Of a stretch of DNA of 64,000 nt, positions 54,017 to 63,828 are shown piece after piece (within the stretch, counting starts at the first letter, position 1; each line of letters opens with the position of its first letter). This DNA comes from an uncultured Gammaproteobacteria bacterium (lineage in GTDB: Bacteria; Pseudomonadota; Gammaproteobacteria; Pseudomonadales; Pseudohongiellaceae). Location: the NCBI GenBank assembly GCA_913060975.1, contig CAJXVC010000005.1, forward strand, positions 62,001 through 126,000, in the 5' to 3' direction. The translations under genes were made by a program, and so were the position numbers. A model generated the notes under the pieces. The model was not told where the DNA came from and ran no database searches. It saw only the letters and a list, made by a program, of their open reading frames with translations.

Positions 54017-56401
54017 ATGAGTACCGAGAATAAACAAAACGCGACATTCGACGCGTTCATTCTGACAAGACAATGGCACGAAACCGATGCTGGCCTGGAA
54101 CTCACGTTCTGGCTGGCCTCGGCGTACGGCCCATTGCGCTGGCGAGTGCCGGACCAGGAAGCTGTTTGCTTCGTCGCCGATCAGGACAGTCCTCACCTCG
54201 ACCGTTTATTACGCCGCGGCAATCTGTGGCGTAGTAAATCTTCCCCCCTAAAAGATTTCTCCGGGCAATCCGTACTGGCCTGTTACTGCAAGAGCCAACG
54301 CGCGGTATTTGAAGCGCGAGACAAGCTGGCGGCAAAAGATATTTTTCTGCTGGAAGCGGATATCAAACCCACCGATCGCTACCTGATGGAACGATTCATA
54401 ACCGGCAGTTTGCGAGTGACAGGCTCGCTTTCTGAAAACGGCGGTTTCTTCGACCTTACTCCAGAGAAGATAGATAGCAGCGACTACCGACCTGCATTGC
54501 GCGCTTTGTCCATCGATATCGAAACGAACTATCAGGCCACCTCTCTCTATTCCATTGGCGTCTACTCCGATACGCAAGCATTGGTGTTGATGATTGGTGA
54601 CACAGGAGAACACCACTCTCACCCAGCCGAAGCATCTGACCCGGAACTACGCTACTACCCGGATGAGAAAACATTATTGCAGGCCTTTGTCGAACTCTGT
54701 AAGGAACTGGATCCTGATGTGCTGATCGGGTGGAATGTGGTCAATTTTGATCTGGTATGTCTGCAGGAATTCGCCGATCGACTGTCCGTACCTTTGACGT
54801 TGGGTAGAAACGATCAAACCATCAATTGGCGGCAAGCGCGAGATAACGCTAATCGTCGCTACGCGCTGGTGCCGGGCCGCGTCGTGCTGGATGGCATTGA
54901 ATTAATGCGCACCGCGACCTACAGCTTTGAAAATTTCTCTCTGGACCATGTCGCTCAGCAGCTGTTACAGCGCGGCAAGCTTATCGACGACGTGGATCAG
55001 CGCGGTGCGGAGATCACAGATCTTTTTCAGCACGATAAATTGGCATTGGCGCGCTACAACGTGGAAGATTGCCGGTTGGTCTGGGACATCTTTCACCAGG
55101 AAAACCTGTTGGATTTTGCTATTGAGCGCAGTTTACTTACAGGCCTTGAGCCTGATCGCTACGGGGGTTCTGTCGCTGCATTCGATTTTTTGTATTTACC
55201 ACGATTGCATCGGCAAGGCTATGTTGCACCCGCATTGGAGCAGCTTGGTAACAGCGGAATTAGTCCTGGCGGTTATGTCATGGAATCGGTACCGGGTATA
55301 CACGACAATGTCATCGTGCTCGATTTCAAAAGCTTGTATCCCAGCATCATCCGCACGTTTGGGGTTGATCCGCTTGGCTTGATCAAGGGGTTGGAAGAGG
55401 CGGATAGCATTGAAGGTTTTGATGGTGGCCGCTTTTCTCGTCAACACAACATTCTGCCGCAACTCATCGAGCGTTTGTGGGCGGCCCGTGACAAGGCCAA
55501 ACAGAATAACAATGCTGAGCTGTCACAAGCCATCAAAATCATAATGAACTCTTTCTATGGCGTACTCGGCACCAGCGCTTGCCGTTTCTTTGACACGCGG
55601 CTGGTCAGCTCGATAACCCGCCGCGGCCATGACATTATTATCCAAAGCAAAGACTACATTGAAGAGCAAGGCTTCGACGTTATCTATGGTGACACCGATT
55701 CGGTATTTGTGCTACTTGGCCCCTCGCTCGAACAAACGGTAGCTGAGATAGGAAATGGACTAGCTTCGAGCCTGAATACCTGGTGGCGTGATAAACTGCG
55801 CCACGAGTACGACATCACGAGCAATCTGGAAATCGAATTTGAAACACACTTTCAACGTTTTCTGATGCCGCGTATACGTGGTTCAGAGGCAGGCAGCAAA
55901 AAGCGCTACGCTGGTCTGGTTGCCGGCGACAGGTTGGTATTCAAAGGCCTTGAATCAGTACGCAGTGATTGGTCGCCGCTGGCCCGCGAGTTTCAGCAGG
56001 AGTTATTTCGCCGCATATTTAAAGACGAACCGTTCGAAGACTATGTCAAATCAGTCGTCGCGGGCTTGCTGGCTGGCGACTTTGAGTCAAAACTTGTTCT
56101 CCGAAAGCGGTTGCGCCGGCAACTGAGCGACTATGTGAAAAACGTACCGCCTCATGTGCAGGCCGCCCGCAAAGCTGAAGCCATAAGAGCAGAGCGCGAC
56201 CTGCCCAGTTTGTATGATTCCGGAGGTTGGATAGAATACGTCATGACCACTGGCGGCCCTGAACCCAAACAGTATCGCCAGTCACCAATCGACTTCGAAT
56301 TCTATTTGGACCGACAACTCGCACCGATCGCCGATTCAGTACTCGGATTCAAGTCTTCATCATTCGATGCGATACTGAATCAACAGATCGGACTTTTTTA
56401 G
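54017..56401 (+). CDS. polB: DNA polymerase II
   Basis: This 794-residue family B polymerase is close to E. coli PolB (783). The exonuclease motif I is S-I-D-I-E-T, motif II is near W-N-V-V-N-F-D, and motif III is Y-N-V-E-D-C. The polymerase motifs are D-F-K-S-L-Y-P-S-I-I, K-I-I-M-N-S-F-Y-G-V-L-G and Y-G-D-T-D-S-V. It acts in replication restart and translesion synthesis, normally under SOS control. No LexA box was located in the short upstream gap. It follows the sulfite oxidase gene by 33 nt, but functional coupling is unlikely. Confidence 0.93.
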   Translation: MSTENKQNATFDAFILTRQWHETDAGLELTFWLASAYGPLRWRVPDQEAVCFVADQDSPHLDRLLRRGNLWRSKSSPLKDFSGQSVLACYCKSQRAVFEARDKLAAKDIFLLEADIKPTDRYLMERFITGSLRVTGSLSENGGFFDLTPEKIDSSDYRPALRALSIDIETNYQATSLYSIGVYSDTQALVLMIGDTGEHHSHPAEASDPELRYYPDEKTLLQAFVELCKELDPDVLIGWNVVNFDLVCLQEFADRLSVPLTLGRNDQTINWRQARDNANRRYALVPGRVVLDGIELMRTATYSFENFSLDHVAQQLLQRGKLIDDVDQRGAEITDLFQHDKLALARYNVEDCRLVWDIFHQENLLDFAIERSLLTGLEPDRYGGSVAAFDFLYLPRLHRQGYVAPALEQLGNSGISPGGYVMESVPGIHDNVIVLDFKSLYPSIIRTFGVDPLGLIKGLEEADSIEGFDGGRFSRQHNILPQLIERLWAARDKAKQNNNAELSQAIKIIMNSFYGVLGTSACRFFDTRLVSSITRRGHDIIIQSKDYIEEQGFDVIYGDTDSVFVLLGPSLEQTVAEIGNGLASSLNTWWRDKLRHEYDITSNLEIEFETHFQRFLMPRIRGSEAGSKKRYAGLVAGDRLVFKGLESVRSDWSPLAREFQQELFRRIFKDEPFEDYVKSVVAGLLAGDFESKLVLRKRLRRQLSDYVKNVPPHVQAARKAEAIRAERDLPSLYDSGGWIEYVMTTGGPEPKQYRQSPIDFEFYLDRQLAPIADSVLGFKSSSFDAILNQQIGLF

Positions 56402-56551
56402 GCCTAGCAGGCATACTTTGCAAAGTCTTTCATAATGTCTTTTGCAGCGACTGGCAGCGGGAATCGCATGAAGGCTCTGTGCAACTGAGCTGGGGACAAA
56501 AATGCCAGATACAATTGCCAGACAATAGCGGAACAGAAAATGAGGTAAATT

Positions 56552-57064
56552 ATGACAACCTATCTGGTGCTTACAGTGATCGCCGACGACAAGCCTGGGC
56601 TCGTGGAATCGCTTTCGCAAATTGTTGCCGCCCACGATGGTAACTGGCTGGAAAGCAGCATGTCACAGTTGGCGGGCAAATTTGCCGGCATTCTGCGAGT
56701 GAGTGTCAACGACGAGCTTGCCGATGATCTTATTGCTGCCTTGAAAGCCAAAGAAGGTGACTTGAAACTATTGATCGAGCGTGTTTCTGGCGATGAGCTG
56801 GGTGATGCGCCGTTGACCGTGACTCTGTCGCTGGTCGGCAATGATCGGCCGGGTATCATCAAAGAGATTTCTCATTGTCTGGCGGAGCTTGCGGTCAATG
56901 TTGAACAGCTCAATACCGAATGCACTCCGGCGCCGATGAGCGCGGATATCTTGTTCAAGGCCAAGGCGACACTGCGTGTTCCGGCTACCATTACGTTAGA
57001 CACGTTGCAGTCCGAATTGGAAAAGCTTGCTGATGATTTGATTGTCGAAGTGCATGCCAACTAG
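56552..57064 (+). CDS. GcvR-like tandem ACT-domain protein
   Basis: This 170-residue protein is made of two ACT domains. The first begins V-I-A-D-D-K-P-G-L-V and the second V-G-N-D-R-P-G-I-I-K-E-I. It resembles GcvR, which represses glycine cleavage genes with GcvA. The glycine cleavage operon is 23 kb away, so a link is possible but not shown; no gcvA is in the window. The gene converges with the imelysin gene by a 4-nt overlap. Confidence 0.8.
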   Translation: MTTYLVLTVIADDKPGLVESLSQIVAAHDGNWLESSMSQLAGKFAGILRVSVNDELADDLIAALKAKEGDLKLLIERVSGDELGDAPLTVTLSLVGNDRPGIIKEISHCLAELAVNVEQLNTECTPAPMSADILFKAKATLRVPATITLDTLQSELEKLADDLIVEVHAN

Positions 57065-58335
57065 TTAGTCAGAGCTTGTCGCGCCTGTTGCAGGTGATCA
57101 ATCATATTGTTGAGCAGATTAATGCACTCCACGATTTCGAATTCGTTGGCGATGCGCTCTTGTGATGTGGCTGGCGGTGTGACTTGACTGTAGAGCAGTA
57201 CCAGACATTCCTTGCTGGCATCAAAATTCTGATAGAAGAATTCACCAAAATCCGGGGTTAGTTGTATCAGTGCTGTGTCGAGTGAAACGCCGGATGCGGT
57301 CTGCAGGACCAATAATAACTGTTCGACACTCACCAATTGGGCGACGATTGCATTTTGCGTCGAACCACTAAACGGCGATTGCATGGCCTGAGTGTAGTTG
57401 CCATTTAAAAGCGGGTACAGAGATCGGATCAGAATTTCATCGCTTAGTAACGCCCACATACTCGACGCTAATAAGTGCACCAGCTGGGCACCACTGTAAT
57501 AAGGTAAATCCTGCCTGAAGGCAGTGACTGCCAGTGTTACCGTGTCGTAAGTCTCCTCAAAATCATCGACCAGCAATTCAGCCACGGTCGTGAGTAGTTG
57601 CCGGCGCCGATTGTTTGGCAGCATCTCTAGTGAATAGCCGGCAATCTCTTGAGTTTGTGTTAGCTGTGTATTGTCACGAAAATCGCTGACTGGGCGCAAT
57701 CCGCTGAGTGGCTGATTTTCTCCCCACAATAAAAATTCCAGCACATGAAAGCCGGTTGCGGCCTCATTGAGCTCAAATTGACCATGTAGCTGTCGCAATG
57801 CGGCGGCATTGATCTGGACAGTGGTATCAAACACCAGTCCGCTCTCGCCAAACCCTGATACGGCATCCAGATAGCCGGGCAAGATGGGCCACTGGTTGAT
57901 CTGATATTCCAGTTCAAACATCCGCAGTTCGATTTCGTCGGTTGCTATCGACTCTACAAAGCGCCGATGCAGAGCGGTTGCTTCATAGCTGACGTGGGCT
58001 TGCAGCCAGGCCGAACGCGCTGCCGACAGAGTTGTCTGGGATGGAGTTGCCAGCAATTCAACGATACGCGTAGCCAGCACGCCAATACGCTGCGACGCGG
58101 TCTGAAAATCAGTTTGCACCTGCTCGAGATAGTAAGTCGTCAGTTCGCTGACAGCAGGGGTCAATACCGGGTCCAGATTGGCTGCGTTGACACTTGGAGG
58201 TACAGTGAGATTGTCACTGCCTGGTGCTGGATCAGACTGGCTATCACAGCCCAACAACAGCAACAAAGTGAGCACGGAGACTGCCTGTCTGTAGAGGGTG
58301 CGTCGCTTGCACAGGTTGTTAAGGCGCTTGGCCAT
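57061..58335 (-). CDS. Imelysin (M75) family lipoprotein
   Basis: This 424-residue lipoprotein (lipobox L-L-L-L-G-C) belongs to the imelysin/M75 family. The signature G-x-H-x-x-E is seen as T-G-F-H-V-L-E-F. Members bind or take up iron and lie at the outer membrane or periplasm. It starts 17 nt after the HAD phosphatase gene, so they are likely one transcript. An iron-uptake role fits the family but is not proved here. Confidence 0.85.
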   Translation of the reverse strand: MAKRLNNLCKRRTLYRQAVSVLTLLLLLGCDSQSDPAPGSDNLTVPPSVNAANLDPVLTPAVSELTTYYLEQVQTDFQTASQRIGVLATRIVELLATPSQTTLSAARSAWLQAHVSYEATALHRRFVESIATDEIELRMFELEYQINQWPILPGYLDAVSGFGESGLVFDTTVQINAAALRQLHGQFELNEAATGFHVLEFLLWGENQPLSGLRPVSDFRDNTQLTQTQEIAGYSLEMLPNNRRRQLLTTVAELLVDDFEETYDTVTLAVTAFRQDLPYYSGAQLVHLLASSMWALLSDEILIRSLYPLLNGNYTQAMQSPFSGSTQNAIVAQLVSVEQLLLVLQTASGVSLDTALIQLTPDFGEFFYQNFDASKECLVLLYSQVTPPATSQERIANEFEIVECINLLNNMIDHLQQARQALTN

Positions 58336-58352
58336 GGCAGAAAGACAACGCC

Positions 58353-59042
58353 TCAGGGTTTATGCAGATCCAGTCTGCGCCATTGTTTTTGCTCCGCGAT
58401 GCGGGCCAGTTTCTCGTCAGGATTAACGACAACAGGTTCGCTACTCCATTCCAGTAGCGGCAAGTCGTTGGAAGAATCCGAGTAAAAAATGCTGTGTTGT
58501 TGACCGATTCCTTGTTGCTCGCCCACCTCCTGTAACCACTGCTGCAGTTTCTCTACTTTGCCTTGCTGGAAGCAGGGAATGCCAGCAATATTGCCGGTTA
58601 ACTGACCGTTTGCTTGTTCCAGATCGGTTGCCAACAGTGTATCGACGCCAAACGCTTTCGCCAGTGGTGTCGTAAGCAGGGAGTTGGTGGCCGTTATGAT
58701 TGTGCAATAGTCGCCGGCCTCTTTGTGCTCGCGAACCAAAGTCAGAGCCTCATCGGTTACCATCTGCTTGATGACGCCTTCGGCATAGTCGCTGACCAGC
58801 GTCTCCAGATCGGCGCTGGGCAGGCTGAGTACAGGGCCTAGTGTGAATTTCACATAGGCGTGGATATCCAGCTTGTTCTGCACATACTCCTGATAGAAGC
58901 GATCGTTGGCTGCGCGATGCGCATCCGCATCTACCAGACCATTGTCGATCAGGTACTCGCCGAAAGCATGGTCACTGTCCCCGTTGAGTAGAGTATTGTC
59001 GAGATCGAACAAAGCGAGGCGGCGGGGTGTATCGAGGGGCAT
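58353..59042 (-). CDS. HAD-IB phosphatase
   Basis: This 229-residue HAD-superfamily hydrolase has motif I L-F-D-L-D-N-T-L, motif II T-A-T-N-S, motif III lysine in Q-G-K-V-E, and motif IV S-N-D-L-P-L-L. It is of the SerB/IB type (histidinol-phosphate or phosphoserine phosphatase-like). The substrate cannot be set. It is the first gene of a two-gene unit with imelysin. Confidence 0.85.
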   Translation of the reverse strand: MPLDTPRRLALFDLDNTLLNGDSDHAFGEYLIDNGLVDADAHRAANDRFYQEYVQNKLDIHAYVKFTLGPVLSLPSADLETLVSDYAEGVIKQMVTDEALTLVREHKEAGDYCTIITATNSLLTTPLAKAFGVDTLLATDLEQANGQLTGNIAGIPCFQQGKVEKLQQWLQEVGEQQGIGQQHSIFYSDSSNDLPLLEWSSEPVVVNPDEKLARIAEQKQWRRLDLHKP

Positions 59043-59251
59043 CGGGGAACTCCGGAAAAAGCCTGATTATAACTGCATGGCTGGCCATGGCGCAGTCCAG
59101 CAGCCTTCTTTATATGCCGGTGCAACCTCATATTAACCTTAACGTATTGTTATTATTAATAATATACGGGTTGGAGCCAGAATAAGGTGATTCAACTTCG
59201 GCGGCGACTGGGAAACCAATATGCGCTATATTTGTCTAAGGAAGGACATCT

Positions 59252-59740
59252 ATGATTGATTCAGAAGGTTATCGCGCCAATGTTGGTATCGTTATCTGCA
59301 ACCCGCAGGGCGAATTGCTGTGGGCGAAGAGAATCGGTCAGCAGGCCTGGCAATTTCCCCAGGGCGGGATAAACGAGAGTGAATCGCTGGAAGAGGCGCT
59401 CTATCGCGAACTCGACGAAGAAGTCGGTCTCGCAGCGGATGATGTGCAAATATTGCATCAGACCAATGATTGGCTGCGCTATCGTTTGCCCAAGAACTTC
59501 ATCCGCTACCATCGTGATCCGCTTTGTATTGGCCAGAAACAGAAATGGTTCCTGTTGGGCTTGAAAAGCGATGAGAACAAGATTGCTTTGGAAAAGTCCG
59601 GCGAACCCGAGTTTGACGATTGGCAATGGGTTAGTTACTGGTACCCACTCAATCAAGTCATTGAGTTCAAGCGCAGCGTTTATCGTCGAGCATTGAAGGA
59701 ATTGATACATCCGCTAAACAAGTACTTAAAACAACAATAA
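59252..59740 (+). CDS. rppH: RNA pyrophosphohydrolase
   Basis: This 162-residue Nudix hydrolase removes pyrophosphate from mRNA 5' ends to trigger decay. The Nudix box G-x5-E-x7-R-E-x-x-E-E-x-G is present: [12 protein letters not shown], then R-E-L-D-E-E-V-G. The N-terminus ([12 protein letters not shown]) is typical. It is followed by ptsP, the standard rppH-ptsP pair of gammaproteobacteria. The 150-bp gap holds two small hairpins (59751-59763 and 59798-59815). Confidence 0.95.
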   Translation: MIDSEGYRANVGIVICNPQGELLWAKRIGQQAWQFPQGGINESESLEEALYRELDEEVGLAADDVQILHQTNDWLRYRLPKNFIRYHRDPLCIGQKQKWFLLGLKSDENKIALEKSGEPEFDDWQWVSYWYPLNQVIEFKRSVYRRALKELIHPLNKYLKQQ

Positions 59741-59899
59741 AGCTTACCTGGCGCCTTGCGCCGGTCATTCATCGTCCCGTTTCGTCCCGCAATAGAACTC
59801 GGCGAGTCAGCCGAGCGCAATTTGTGTGGTCGGGCGAATCTCAACGGTATTCAATGGCAATTAACGAGCGCCATAAAGGATTAAAGGGAATCATTAAGT

Positions 59900-62173
59900 A
59901 TGCTTGAAGAACTTCGGGCAATCGTTCAGGAAGTTAACGCTGCCAGAGAACTGCAGGCAGCGCTGAACATTATTGTGCATCGGGTTCGCGAAGTATTGGG
60001 CACGCAAGTGTGCTCTGTTTTTCTGCTCGACAAGGATATTAACAGCCATGTTCTCATGGCGTCGGAAGGTCTGCGCAAAGAAGCAGTTGGTCAGGTGAGC
60101 CTGTCTGTTGGCGAAGGGCTCGTTGGTCTGGTGGCTAAGCATGCCGAACCTATCAACTTGCAAGATGCCTCACTGCACCCCAGCTTTCACTATCTGCAAG
60201 AAACCGGGGAGGAAGAATTTCATGCCTTCCTCGGTGTGCCAATCATTCACCATCGCTCCGTACTTGGTGTTTTGATTGTTCAGCACAAAGAGAAGCGGCG
60301 CTTCGATGAAGGCGAAGAGGCATTTCTCGTTACCTTGTCAGCGCAGTTGGCCGGCGTCATTGCGCATGCCGAAGCCACGGGTGCCATTCACGGTATATCG
60401 CCCTCTGGCCACAAAACGTCAGATACTGTGTTCCCCGGCGTTTCCGGTTCTTCCGGTGTGGCCATTGGTACGGTGGTCGTTGTATTTCCACACGCAGATC
60501 TCAATCAGATACCGGACCGGCCTGCTCGGGATATCGACGCAGAAATCGAATTTTTTAACAGTTGTCTGGAATCTGTACGCGAAGATATGCGCGTCTTGCA
60601 TGATCGTATAGCGGGGCGTGTCGCCGAAGAAGAGCGCCAGCTTTTCGATGCCTATTTGCACATGCTGGATGACAATGCGCTCGGCAAGGAAGTCGTCGAC
60701 CGTATTAGCCAAGGGCAGTGGGCTCAGGGCGCGCTGGCCGATGTTGCTCGTGAACACGTCCGCAACTTTGAGCAGATGAACGATTCCTATCTCAGCGAAC
60801 GGGCTGTGGATATCAAGGAGTTATGTAGTCGAGTCCTCTTCTACCTGCAAGACAAGGACCGAGTCCTAACCGAGTATCCCGACGACACCATTTTAGTCAG
60901 TGAAGAACTCACCGCCGCCATGTTGGCTGAAGTGCCAAAGGAAAAACTCAAAGGGCTTGCCTCGGTAAAGGGGTCAGGTAACTCACACGTTGCCATCTTG
61001 GCACGCACCATGGGTATTCCCACCGTCATGGGTGCGGTCGACTTGCCTTACAGTCAGCTCGATGGCAAGGAAGTCGTGATCGATGGCTACAAAGGCGAGG
61101 TGATTAGCAACCCGTCCGAGTCAGTAAAAAAACGTATTCTCAACACGCTCAAGGAACAGGACCAGCTCATCGCCGGGCTCGAGGGTCTCAAAGACCTGCC
61201 ATGCGAAACCGCCGATAAGCACCGTGTCCACCTGTGGGTGAACACGGGATTGATGTCTGATGTTATGCATTCGCTGGATCAAGGTGCTGAGGGAATCGGC
61301 CTGTTCCGAACCGAAGTGCCGTTCTTGATTAACGAGCGCTTCCCATCCGAGCAGGAACAGACCGAAATTTACCGAGAACAGCTGCAAGCCTTTGCGCCAA
61401 AAGTTGTGACTATGCGTACGCTGGATGTCGGTGGTGACAAGTCCTTACCGTATTTCCCGATCGAAGAAGCCAATCCGTTTCTTGGCTGGCGGGGTATTCG
61501 TGTCACCCTGGATCACCCGGAGATTTTCACTGCACAAGTAAGAGCCATGCTGCGGGCCAGTATCGGTTTGGAAAACCTGCAGATCATGCTGCCAATGATC
61601 AGCAATGTGCAGGAAGTGAGTTCCGCATTGCAGCTCATCAAGAAAGCGCACCGTGAACTTATTCAGGAAGGCCTCGAAATCAAGTATCCGCCTGTGGGTG
61701 TGATGATTGAGTTACCCGCTGCGGTCTATCAGACGCGGGCACTGGCACGTATGGTGGACTTTGTTTCGGTGGGCAGTAATGACCTGACCCAGTATCTGCT
61801 CGCCGTGGATCGTAACAATCCACGCGTCGCTCACTTGTACAGCGCATTCCATCCGGCGGTGCTGACCGCATTGCTGCAGGTAGTGACGCAGGCACACGAA
61901 GAAGGCAAACCGGTCAGTATTTGTGGCGAGATGGCCGGTGACCCCGGCGCCGCGGTGCTGCTCGTGGCGATGGGCTTTGATGTGCTGTCGATGAATGCCA
62001 TGACCCTATTGAAGGTCAAATCGGTTATCCGCAGCATTAGTCTTGATGCGGCGCAGGATTTGCTGGATCAGGTAATGCAGATGGACGATGCACAAACGAT
62101 TCGCAGCGCAGTAGACTTGACCCTTTACAATGCGGGCGTCGATCGATTGCTGCGCTCTTCACGGACTAATTGA
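59900..62173 (+). CDS. ptsP: Phosphoenolpyruvate-protein phosphotransferase, PTS-Ntr EI
   Basis: This 757-residue enzyme I of the nitrogen PTS phosphorylates NPr using PEP. An N-terminal GAF domain (about residues 1-160, a sensor of 2-oxoglutarate/glutamine) precedes the EI core. The active His is near residue 363 in S-G-N-S-H-V-A-I. The C-terminal PEP-binding region has G-I-G-L-F-R-T-E, G-G-D-K-S-L and V-S-V-G-S-N-D-L-T-Q-Y. The end overlaps the convergent GNAT gene by 15 nt. Confidence 0.95.
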   Translation: MLEELRAIVQEVNAARELQAALNIIVHRVREVLGTQVCSVFLLDKDINSHVLMASEGLRKEAVGQVSLSVGEGLVGLVAKHAEPINLQDASLHPSFHYLQETGEEEFHAFLGVPIIHHRSVLGVLIVQHKEKRRFDEGEEAFLVTLSAQLAGVIAHAEATGAIHGISPSGHKTSDTVFPGVSGSSGVAIGTVVVVFPHADLNQIPDRPARDIDAEIEFFNSCLESVREDMRVLHDRIAGRVAEEERQLFDAYLHMLDDNALGKEVVDRISQGQWAQGALADVAREHVRNFEQMNDSYLSERAVDIKELCSRVLFYLQDKDRVLTEYPDDTILVSEELTAAMLAEVPKEKLKGLASVKGSGNSHVAILARTMGIPTVMGAVDLPYSQLDGKEVVIDGYKGEVISNPSESVKKRILNTLKEQDQLIAGLEGLKDLPCETADKHRVHLWVNTGLMSDVMHSLDQGAEGIGLFRTEVPFLINERFPSEQEQTEIYREQLQAFAPKVVTMRTLDVGGDKSLPYFPIEEANPFLGWRGIRVTLDHPEIFTAQVRAMLRASIGLENLQIMLPMISNVQEVSSALQLIKKAHRELIQEGLEIKYPPVGVMIELPAAVYQTRALARMVDFVSVGSNDLTQYLLAVDRNNPRVAHLYSAFHPAVLTALLQVVTQAHEEGKPVSICGEMAGDPGAAVLLVAMGFDVLSMNAMTLLKVKSVIRSISLDAAQDLLDQVMQMDDAQTIRSAVDLTLYNAGVDRLLRSSRTN

Positions 62174-62725
62174 TTCGAACTCTTCGCGAGTGATTCGGTA
62201 CAGCAGATGCTCACTCAACGGACTGTCCGGATCGACTTTGGGATGCTTGAAGTTCTCGTGACAGTTGCGCATACCGATTTTCTGCATGACGCGTTGAGAA
62301 GCGAAATTCTCGAGGGTCGTGCACGCAACCACTTCCGGCAATTCCAGTTTATCGAATGCAAACCGTAGTGAGTGTTTGGCAGCCTCCGGCGCATAGCCAT
62401 TACCCCAATGGTCACGTGACAAGCGCCAGCCAACTTCGACAGCGTCAGGGTAAGGTGTATTGACTGCAGGATTGAGGCCGGTAAAACCAATACATTCCTT
62501 TGTATTGCGCTTTTCCACCGCCCAGAAACCCCAGCCGCGTTTGCTAATCCCTTCCTGCAGTAAAGCCAATAACTCATCTGACTGCTTTCTTGATAATACA
62601 GCTGGGAAATGGCGCATGACTTCTGCATCAGCAGTGAGCGCCGCAAACGGTGCTGCGTCAGCTTCCTGCCACTGACGTAATAGCAAGCGCGGGGTAGTTA
62701 AAACAAAGTCATCATGCTGACTCAT
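62159..62725 (-). CDS. GNAT N-acetyltransferase, RimJ-like
   Basis: This 188-residue GNAT has the RimJ/RimL pattern: T-P-R-L-L-L-R-Q-W near the start, a central V-G-W-R-L-S and W-G-N-G-Y-A-P-E-A-A acetyl-CoA loop, then N-F-A-S-Q-R-V-M-Q-K-I-G-M. The target is unknown (ribosomal protein, amino acid or drug). It lies 15 nt after the carbonic anhydrase gene on the same strand. Confidence 0.87.
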   Translation of the reverse strand: MSQHDDFVLTTPRLLLRQWQEADAAPFAALTADAEVMRHFPAVLSRKQSDELLALLQEGISKRGWGFWAVEKRNTKECIGFTGLNPAVNTPYPDAVEVGWRLSRDHWGNGYAPEAAKHSLRFAFDKLELPEVVACTTLENFASQRVMQKIGMRNCHENFKHPKVDPDSPLSEHLLYRITREEFESISP

Positions 62726-62740
62726 TGCCGCATTCCCGTG

Positions 62741-63355
62741 CTAGTCCGCGTCGTCGAAAAAATCGATGACGCCGGATTCGAGATTGTATTCAGCGCCAAC
62801 AATAAGCAGGCCATCATTGGTGACGAGGTCTTCGAGAATAGCCGAGCCATGCCGCAGCTTTTTAACAGACGCTTCGATGTTGGCGCGTACAGCGCAACCG
62901 AGTAACTCCTCGGGTGCAACTGAGTCGTCATTGGTCAGGTGCTCGATACCGGGAACAATCCGGCTCACAATGGAATGCAGATTGGCAGAGCGTGCCTCAC
63001 CCGGATTCTTAAGCTGTTCCAAAGTGGCAGAAACGGCACCGCAGGAGCTATGCCCAAGAACGACAACCAGGCGTGTTCCAAACTGTTCGGCCGCAAATTC
63101 AATACTGCCGATCTGTGAGGGTGCGACAATATTCCCGGCAATGCGAATAACAAACAGATCACCTAGCCCCTGTGCGAAAATAATCTCGGCAGGCACACGC
63201 GAATCTGAGCAGCCAAGAATAATGGCGAAAGGTTTCTGTTCCTTGATCAGCTCGGTGCGTTTACCCGCATCGATTTCGATGTGCGAGCGATCAATCGCCA
63301 GAAAATCCCGATTGCCTTGTTTGAGACGCGTGAGCGCTTCTCGAGCAGTGATCAT
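62741..63355 (-). CDS. Beta-carbonic anhydrase
   Basis: This 204-residue zinc enzyme interconverts CO2 and bicarbonate. The metal-site motif C-S-D-S-R (Cys, Asp-Arg pair) and G-H-S-S-C-G-A (His, Cys) are intact, as are A-G-N-I-V and the core order. It follows the ferritin-like gene with a 51-nt gap and probably shares its transcript. Confidence 0.92.
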   Translation of the reverse strand: MITAREALTRLKQGNRDFLAIDRSHIEIDAGKRTELIKEQKPFAIILGCSDSRVPAEIIFAQGLGDLFVIRIAGNIVAPSQIGSIEFAAEQFGTRLVVVLGHSSCGAVSATLEQLKNPGEARSANLHSIVSRIVPGIEHLTNDDSVAPEELLGCAVRANIEASVKKLRHGSAILEDLVTNDGLLIVGAEYNLESGVIDFFDDAD

Positions 63356-63406
63356 GGTAATTTGTTCTCCAGGCTACCCTTGATTTGGCCAGCCTATAGT
63401 TACGAA

Positions 63407-63709
63407 TTAATCGTGGTCGTGGCCGCCATGACCAATAGGCTTGTCGGTGAAAAGCCAATCTTTCAATTCCTTGTCCAGATAGTCGTCTTGTCGACGAATC
63501 CATTCCAGGACCATGGCCGCATGTTCTTTTTCTTCGTCACGATTGTGAATAAGAATACGCTTCAATTCTTCGTCCTTGCAGGCATCAACGCGCTGGTTGT
63601 ACCAATCGACGGCTTCGAGCTCTTCCATCAACGATGTGATCGCCCGGTGCATGTCGCGGGTTTCATCGCTGAGCTCGTTAATAGGTTCATGGTAGCCTTC
63701 ATTCGCCAT
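63407..63709 (-). CDS. Encapsulated-ferritin-like (EncFtn) protein without a targeting peptide
   Basis: This 100-residue ferritin-like protein strongly matches EncFtn: D-E-T-R-D-M-H-R-A-I, then E-E-L-E-A-V-D-W-Y-N-Q-R-V-D-A, and N-R-D-E-E-K-E-H-A-A-M. Ferroxidase-site Glu and His residues are present. EncFtn normally ends in a peptide (such as L-G-I-G-S-L) that docks it into encapsulin. Here the end reads P-I-G-H-G-G-H-D-H-D and lacks it, and no encapsulin gene lies downstream. The start at 63709 is chosen because GGAG lies 6 nt before it; an ATG 4 codons earlier is less likely. Confidence 0.85.
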   Translation of the reverse strand: MANEGYHEPINELSDETRDMHRAITSLMEELEAVDWYNQRVDACKDEELKRILIHNRDEEKEHAAMVLEWIRRQDDYLDKELKDWLFTDKPIGHGGHDHD

Positions 63710-63828
63710 GTTGATCTCCAATAGTGTCTATAATGTTAAAAAAATTGAGTTAATTGTGGTCCTGTTAGACCTGAATTCTAAGCCAATAGTATGGCCAAGC
63801 TCAAAACAGCACTACATCACGCTTTTGA

